DNA from: an uncultured Bacilli bacterium
Lineage (GTDB): Bacteria > Bacillota_I > Bacilli_A > RF39 > UBA660
Length of the DNA: 64,000 bases
NCBI GenBank assembly: GCA_949425635.1
Contig: CASPWD010000003.1
Span: 124,001-188,000, forward strand
Direction of reading: 5' to 3'
The notes below the pieces were generated by a model. It made no database searches. It was not told the origin of the DNA and saw nothing but the letters and a program-made list of their open reading frames with translations. Both the position numbers and the translations under genes were made by a program. Of this stretch, positions 59,375 through 64,000 are shown piece after piece (the first letter of the stretch is position 1; every line of letters begins with the position of its first letter).

Positions 59375-59914
59375 ATGGCAAATGGAATAGTAGAAAAGGC
59401 ATCATTGCAACAAGTTGCAGATGCTATTCGTATTAAAAACGAATTAACAACTAAATATAAACCAGCAGAAATGCCTCAAGCCATAAAAGATATAGCATTA
59501 GGGGTTGATACCTCTGATGCTACTGCTGGTGAACATAATATGTCAAAAGGAAAAACTGCTTATGCTAAAGGTGAAAAGATAACAGGTACATTAGAAGATA
59601 CAGTAGCTGAATACCCTACAACTAAACCATCTGAAACGACTTATACAAAAAATATAGTAAATGTTGATTTAAGTGATTATTCTAATAATATTAAAATGAC
59701 CTATGTACCAGATGAGACCATAGGAAAAGATGGGGTAATATTAAGACCTAATATTACTTTAAAACAACCACATACAACAGTAACAGGATTGGAAAATTTA
59801 AGAGCAGAAAATGTCAAGAAAGGTGTTAGTATTGCTGGTATATCAGGAACTTATGACGTTGACTTGACGGAAATAAAAACTTTGACAGGTAATATATTAG
59901 GAGAGGAGGCATAA
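59375..59914 (+). CDS. short tail fibre paralogue with GKTAY repeat
   Basis: 179 residues. MANGIVEKASLQQVADAIRIK resembles the start of the previous gene, then one GKTAYAKGEKITGTLE unit and a VKKGVSIAGISGTYD unit. It lacks the C-terminal coiled coil. AAGGAG precedes it. A shorter paralogue, perhaps of the fibre base. Confidence 0.82.
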   Translation: MANGIVEKASLQQVADAIRIKNELTTKYKPAEMPQAIKDIALGVDTSDATAGEHNMSKGKTAYAKGEKITGTLEDTVAEYPTTKPSETTYTKNIVNVDLSDYSNNIKMTYVPDETIGKDGVILRPNITLKQPHTTVTGLENLRAENVKKGVSIAGISGTYDVDLTEIKTLTGNILGEEA

Positions 59915-59918
59915 TAAA

Positions 59919-61610
59919 TTGGAAGAAATTGAAAATATAAAGAATGAACTAAATGAAATAAAAACAGCAAGAGATAGTATTAAAACTGCATTAGAAAACG
60001 AAGGTGAAACAGTTACAAATGATATTAGAACTTATGCAGATACAATACCTAATGTAAATAAAGTAAAAACAGTAAATAGTGTAGAAGCAGATGAAAATAA
60101 AAATGTTCAATTAGATGCTTCTAAAATCAATGTAGATGATACAGCAGAAACTAAACAAACTGTAAAAGAAGTATCTGATAAAATAATAGATACAGATAAG
60201 GCAACAATATCATTTTATGTGAATGATACAGCAGATAATATTAATATAAGTTTATTTGGAAAAACAGTTAGTAATAATAATTATAATATTGATACAAATA
60301 ATCCTAAAAATGGTGGTGCTAATTCATTTCTAAGAAATTACGATAAATCTATTATGTTTCGAAAAATAAATAATTCTAATGGTAGAATAGATTTATCAGT
60401 AGCATCTGAAAATGTAATATTTGACCCTCAAGAAAGTGGTATAACAAGTACAAAAATTGCACCAGCAATTAGAGAATTAAAGGGTAAGATAGATGCAATA
60501 TCAGTACCAGATTATTCTGTTATAGAAACAACAGTAACAGAAGGATATTCAAAAACATATTCATTAACCAAAGACGGAGTAGAAGTAGGAGTTAAGATAA
60601 ATATTCCAAAAGATTTAGTTGTCAATAAGGGTAATGTAAAAGTAGTAGCAACAGCAGGTACACCTTATGAGGGAGCAGTAGTGGGAGATAAATATTTAGA
60701 TATTGAACTAAATGACCCAACACAAGACCATATCTATATACCAGTTAAAGAATTAGTTGATGTATATACTGCTGGTGATGGTATTGAAATAAGTGCAGAT
60801 AATGTAATCAAATCAAAGAATAGTAATCTTATAAATGGTAGTGCAGAAGGAAGTATAAGAAGTAAAAATTCTGCACCTGAAACAAGTACTTATGAATTAG
60901 GAACCACAGCTACTGCATTAGGAAATTCTACAAAGGCAAGCGGACCTAATTCCTTATCTGAGGGTAGTTTTTCGGAATCTAGCGGTCCTAGCTCACACGC
61001 TGAAGGTAGCTGGACAAAATCAAATGGTTCTAGTTCACATGCTGAAGGGACAAATACTATAGCATCTTGTAACAATTCGCATGTTCAGGGTAGATATAAT
61101 GTTGAAGATACTAATGAAAAATATGCCCATATAGTTGGTAATGGTGACGAGAGTAATAGAAGTAATGCACATACTATTGCTTGGGATGGAACAGGTTGGT
61201 TTCAAGGAAATGTAAAAGTAGGTGGAACAGGACAAGACGATACGAATGCTAAGAACTTAGCAACAGAAGAATATGTAGATGATAAATATAATGCTTTATC
61301 TGTTATTGAAATAGTAAGTGCAGATAAAGAACCAGGATATACTTTTTCATTTGGAAAATTATGTGATAGTGTAATGGTATTCTTAAATGGTGAAAAACTA
61401 ATAGCTCAAAAATCTAGTTCGCAAACAATAGAAGAATATTCTTATATAGAAAATAAAACAGATAACAAGATTACTTCTATTACATTTACAAATGATTTTA
61501 CTATTACAACAGGAGATAGAATAGAAGCAATTTTAATAAATCCTTCTGAAATATCAACTGCAAGTGAAATATCAACTTCAGGTGAAATTTCTAATGGTGG
61601 TGAGGAATAA
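59919..61610 (+). CDS. tail fibre with YadA-like head repeats
   Basis: 563 residues from TTG 59919 (GAGAGGAGG upstream). A coiled-coil start is followed by beta shaft segments. Residues about 315-390 hold repeats such as SSHAEGSWTKSNG and SSHAEGTNTIAS, the trimeric-adhesin head pattern. The C-terminus runs through a fibre segment (EIVSADKEPGYTFSFGKLCD) to the Ser/Glu repeat ISTASEISTSGEISNGGEE. It is probably a host-binding trimer. Its stop overlaps the next ATG. Confidence 0.85.
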   Translation: MEEIENIKNELNEIKTARDSIKTALENEGETVTNDIRTYADTIPNVNKVKTVNSVEADENKNVQLDASKINVDDTAETKQTVKEVSDKIIDTDKATISFYVNDTADNINISLFGKTVSNNNYNIDTNNPKNGGANSFLRNYDKSIMFRKINNSNGRIDLSVASENVIFDPQESGITSTKIAPAIRELKGKIDAISVPDYSVIETTVTEGYSKTYSLTKDGVEVGVKINIPKDLVVNKGNVKVVATAGTPYEGAVVGDKYLDIELNDPTQDHIYIPVKELVDVYTAGDGIEISADNVIKSKNSNLINGSAEGSIRSKNSAPETSTYELGTTATALGNSTKASGPNSLSEGSFSESSGPSSHAEGSWTKSNGSSSHAEGTNTIASCNNSHVQGRYNVEDTNEKYAHIVGNGDESNRSNAHTIAWDGTGWFQGNVKVGGTGQDDTNAKNLATEEYVDDKYNALSVIEIVSADKEPGYTFSFGKLCDSVMVFLNGEKLIAQKSSSQTIEEYSYIENKTDNKITSITFTNDFTITTGDRIEAILINPSEISTASEISTSGEISNGGEE

Positions 61611-62500
61611 TGATACCATACCATAAAAAAAAGCATTTAGAAGATTTTTATACAGATAAATTTATGGAACATACATTATTATTTGAAGGTACAGTAAATG
61701 TACCTTCAAGACAATCTGGTCAAATAGCAACAGTAGAACTTCTAGATGATATATCAAATTATGATTATTTACTTGTTGAAAGAACTTATAGTGAAGTTTG
61801 TCAAATGCAACCAATAAGAAAAAGAGATGATGGTTTAGATACTTGTAGATTTTATTTTACAACAGTATCTGATTGGGGTGTTGAAAATGTTAATATGTAC
61901 TCTTTATGGATTCAAAGAGGAGGTACAAATAAGATAGCTATATTATTTAATACATCAACTGTAATTCAAACAGATGGAAATATTAATATAGATTTAAACT
62001 ATACATTACAACCCATAACTAAGGTAGTAGGAGTTAAACTTACAGAAAGAACATATACAGAAAGAGTATTAAAACAAACTATGTTAGACTTTGCATACCC
62101 TATTGGAACATATTATGAAACTTCAAATGCAGATTTTGACCCAAATATCGAATTAGGGGGTACTTGGGTAGAAGATACTAAAGGTTTAACAACAGTAGGT
62201 GCTTATAAAGCAACAGAAGCTGACCCAGGTTCAAGTAGAACATATTTACACTCAGGAAGTATTTACGGAGAAAGTAATCATATTTTATCAATAGATGAAT
62301 TGCCTAGACATAGATTTGGTGTTGGAAGTAGAGCTAGTGGAGAACAAAATGCTATAGCAGCTTCAGGAAATATGATAGGTAGAGAATTTTTAGGTTCATC
62401 AATTTATAATAGTTATTACACGGAATTTTTGGGTAGTGACCAAGCTCATAATAACGTGCAACCATCAATAGGTGTAATTAGATGGCACAGAATTGCATAG
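61610..62500 (+). CDS. tail fibre/collar protein, MIPYHK start
   Basis: 296 residues. The start MIPYHKKKHL belongs to the shared tag. Residues about 160-185 carry FAYPIGTYYETSNADFDP then LGGTWVEDTKGL, the tail-collar motif of short fibre tips. The C-terminus ends GVIRWHRIA, matching two downstream proteins. The middle is all-beta. It probably forms a receptor-binding tip. Confidence 0.83.
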   Translation: MIPYHKKKHLEDFYTDKFMEHTLLFEGTVNVPSRQSGQIATVELLDDISNYDYLLVERTYSEVCQMQPIRKRDDGLDTCRFYFTTVSDWGVENVNMYSLWIQRGGTNKIAILFNTSTVIQTDGNINIDLNYTLQPITKVVGVKLTERTYTERVLKQTMLDFAYPIGTYYETSNADFDPNIELGGTWVEDTKGLTTVGAYKATEADPGSSRTYLHSGSIYGESNHILSIDELPRHRFGVGSRASGEQNAIAASGNMIGREFLGSSIYNSYYTEFLGSDQAHNNVQPSIGVIRWHRIA

Positions 62501-62511
62501 GGAGGTATATT

Positions 62512-63045
62512 ATGATACCAAATTGTAAGAAAATTATAAATGATAGTTTGAAAAAAGAATTATTAGACGTATTCTATCCAATAGGTTCATATTATGAATC
62601 ATCTGACCCTGATTTCAATCCAAATAGTAGTTGGGGAGGGGTCTGGGTAGAGGACAGTAAAGGCAGAACTACAATAGGTGCTGGGGAATGTGATGATGAA
62701 GAAGCAAGAATATATACATTAGGGCAAAAGATAGGCTCATCAACACAATGGCTTACAAGCACAAATCAAATACCAGAACATGACCACTATATAAATATAC
62801 AAGCAGATAAAGGATATCATAAACATGGGATAGCCACAAATAATGGTCAACAAAATTTAGATTGGGGTTATTTATTTAAGTATGAAGGTACTGCTGCTTA
62901 TAATTCTGGTTCAATATCAGATACAAGTGGTGCTCATACTCACCAAGTAACTGGATATACTGATAAAACTGGTGCAAAAGACACAGTTGGGTTTAGTATA
63001 ATACAATCTAGTATTGTAGTCAAAAGATGGCATAGAATATCTTAG
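62512..63045 (+). CDS. tail fibre/collar protein, MIPNCK start
   Basis: 177 residues from ATG 62512 (GGGAGG upstream; 62482 is inside the previous gene). Tag MIPNCKKIIN, then FYPIGSYYESSDPDFNP and SSWGGVWVEDSKGRTTIGA, a His-containing loop (IPEHDHYINIQ), and the end VVKRWHRIS. A short fibre of the same plan as its neighbours. Confidence 0.85.
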   Translation: MIPNCKKIINDSLKKELLDVFYPIGSYYESSDPDFNPNSSWGGVWVEDSKGRTTIGAGECDDEEARIYTLGQKIGSSTQWLTSTNQIPEHDHYINIQADKGYHKHGIATNNGQQNLDWGYLFKYEGTAAYNSGSISDTSGAHTHQVTGYTDKTGAKDTVGFSIIQSSIVVKRWHRIS

Positions 63046-63057
63046 GAGGAATGTATA

Positions 63058-63509
63058 ATGATACCTAATTGCAAAAAGAAAGAAGATAATTTTTTAAATA
63101 AATATTATCCTATTGGAAGTATCTATATGAATATAAATCCTGTAGACCCAAATAAAATTTGGGGGGGGTATGGGAAAGGATTGAAGATGTCTTTCTAATA
63201 GGATGTAGTGAAACATATAATGCAGGTATTATAGGTGGTACAGAAACACATAGCCATCACTATAAAGTTGCAAGTATAGTAACTAAGATGACGGCTGTAG
63301 ATGCAAGAGCAGTTGACTATAATACAGATACTGTGAAGGGCAGAACAGTTTTAAAACAAAATCAAGCATTTAATACAAATAGTAACTTAGGAGATGGTTC
63401 TGCATGGAATTATGGTGATGCAACATTTTATATTTCAGATGGTAAAACTGGAACTACTTCAAATATGCCACCACATTTACCTGTTTATATATGGAAAAGA
63501 ATAAAATAA
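63058..63509 (+). pseudogene. tail fibre/collar protein frameshifted at a poly-G tract
   Basis: The ATG at 63058 begins MIPNCKKKEDNF and runs through YYPIGSIYMNINP into K-I-W-G-G, where a run of eight G (63161-63168) changes frame and a stop follows at 63196 (46 residues). The other frame continues V-W-E-R-I-E-D-V-F with a His-rich loop (ETHSHHYKV) and the end PVYIWKRIK. Comparison with the neighbour's SSWGGVWVED shows that nine G (or six) would restore one protein of about 150 residues. It could be a phase-variable tract, programmed -1 slippage or a sequence error. Confidence 0.85.
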
Positions 63510-63528
63510 ATAGTGAAGGAGGTATTCA

Positions 63529-64000
63529 ATGATACCTAATTGTAAGCAAGAAAAAGAAAATAACGATATAAATAAAAATATGTATATGATAACAGAACAA
63601 ATGATGACTATTTCAGAAGATGTACTTTCTGATTATCCTAATGAAGTTGCATATTTACAAAAATTAGCAAATGATGTTTTAAATGCATCTGATTATAGTG
63701 ACTATCCAATAGTATTTATGACAAATGTAAATACACCAAGTTCACCAGTTGCAGCTATAATTTCAAAATATGTAAAAAGAAATAGATTATTAGAAATATC
63801 TAGTATATTACCTGCAGAAGCAAAAATAGACCTTTATCAATCTGCAAAGACACAAAATGTCTATATTTTAGGCTCTACTGTTGAAATAAGATTAGATGCT
63901 AATGATAAAGTAAAAAGTTCATTACTAAAAGAAACTAATAATTTAATAGGTACAGTAAACTTACCATTTTTAAGTACAGAGTTTAATGGTAATGGAGATA
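63529..64000 (+). CDS. tail-associated protein, MIPNCK start, partial
   Basis: Open from ATG 63529 (AAGGAGG upstream) to the window end, 157 codons without a stop. Starts MIPNCKQEKENND, with a helical then beta-rich body (YPIVFMTNVNTPSSPVAAII). The C-terminus is cut by the window, so it cannot be classed further than a member of the tagged fibre set. Confidence 0.8.
   Translation, partial: MIPNCKQEKENNDINKNMYMITEQMMTISEDVLSDYPNEVAYLQKLANDVLNASDYSDYPIVFMTNVNTPSSPVAAIISKYVKRNRLLEISSILPAEAKIDLYQSAKTQNVYILGSTVEIRLDANDKVKSSLLKETNNLIGTVNLPFLSTEFNGNGD

Noticed and set aside
1-64000. Stop-codon reassignment
   Set aside because: TAA, TAG and TGA all end well-defined genes, and no ORF needs read-through of any of them.

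Overview
The window is a strongly AT-rich, densely packed stretch of a large tailed-bacteriophage genome. The evidence is a portal protein, a long series of tail-fibre genes, inner-head-type polyproteins, tRNA genes, homing-endonuclease-like genes, and many short unknown genes joined by 1-30 bp gaps or start/stop overlaps. All three stop codons are used as stops. Strong AGGAGG-type ribosome binding sites, sigma70-type TTGACA/TATAAT promoters and a dockerin domain in one tail protein point to a Firmicutes host, perhaps a gut Clostridia relative. The host is an inference. No terminase, major capsid, sheath or polymerase gene is recognisable here, so this is only part of a larger genome.

Layout. 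1-500: tRNA genes and a structured non-coding stretch. 506-10033: unknown genes, a GIY-YIG-type homing endonuclease, an NAD-dependent DNA ligase broken by one base, a 948-residue protein with about nine HTH-like repeats, an SPFH/prohibitin protein and a nucleotidyltransferase. 10144-16729: a Thg1-like 3'-5' polymerase, tRNA-Cys and tRNA-Trp, a sigma region 4 protein fused to a NUMOD4/degenerate HNH module, a P-loop NTPase and a kinase-phosphatase-RNA ligase fusion. 16729-23301: small zinc-ribbon, membrane and DNA-binding proteins. 23385-33323: tail proteins. 33335-38810: small genes, an HNH-type protein and a membrane-anchored lytic transglycosylase. 39114-54823: the portal protein and a set of polyprotein-like genes carrying repeated (L/V/I)xE-type sites, probably internal head proteins. 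54851-55764: two minus-strand genes. 55929-64000: a tail-fibre array.

Regulation appears to use two promoter classes. The first is a sigma70-type promoter with a nearly fixed 17 bp spacer (TATTTTAAAACTTATAG). It occurs about 11 times with the conserved spacer, including twice on the minus strand, plus three diverged copies. The second is a 17 bp motif, GTAAAATATTAATGAGG, found eight times, always on the plus strand and 28-68 bp before a start codon, mostly before virion genes. I infer it is a late promoter and that the sigma-like fusion protein is a candidate to read it.

Three themes run through the genes. An RNA-repair and tRNA-maintenance set (RlaP-like nucleotidyltransferase, Thg1-like protein, Pnkp-like fusion, encoded tRNAs) would counter host tRNA-cleaving defences. 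The head-region polyproteins look like cargo cut by a prohead protease. The fibre genes share a short N-terminal tag (M-I-P-N-C-K) and include a poly-G frameshift that could be a phase switch.
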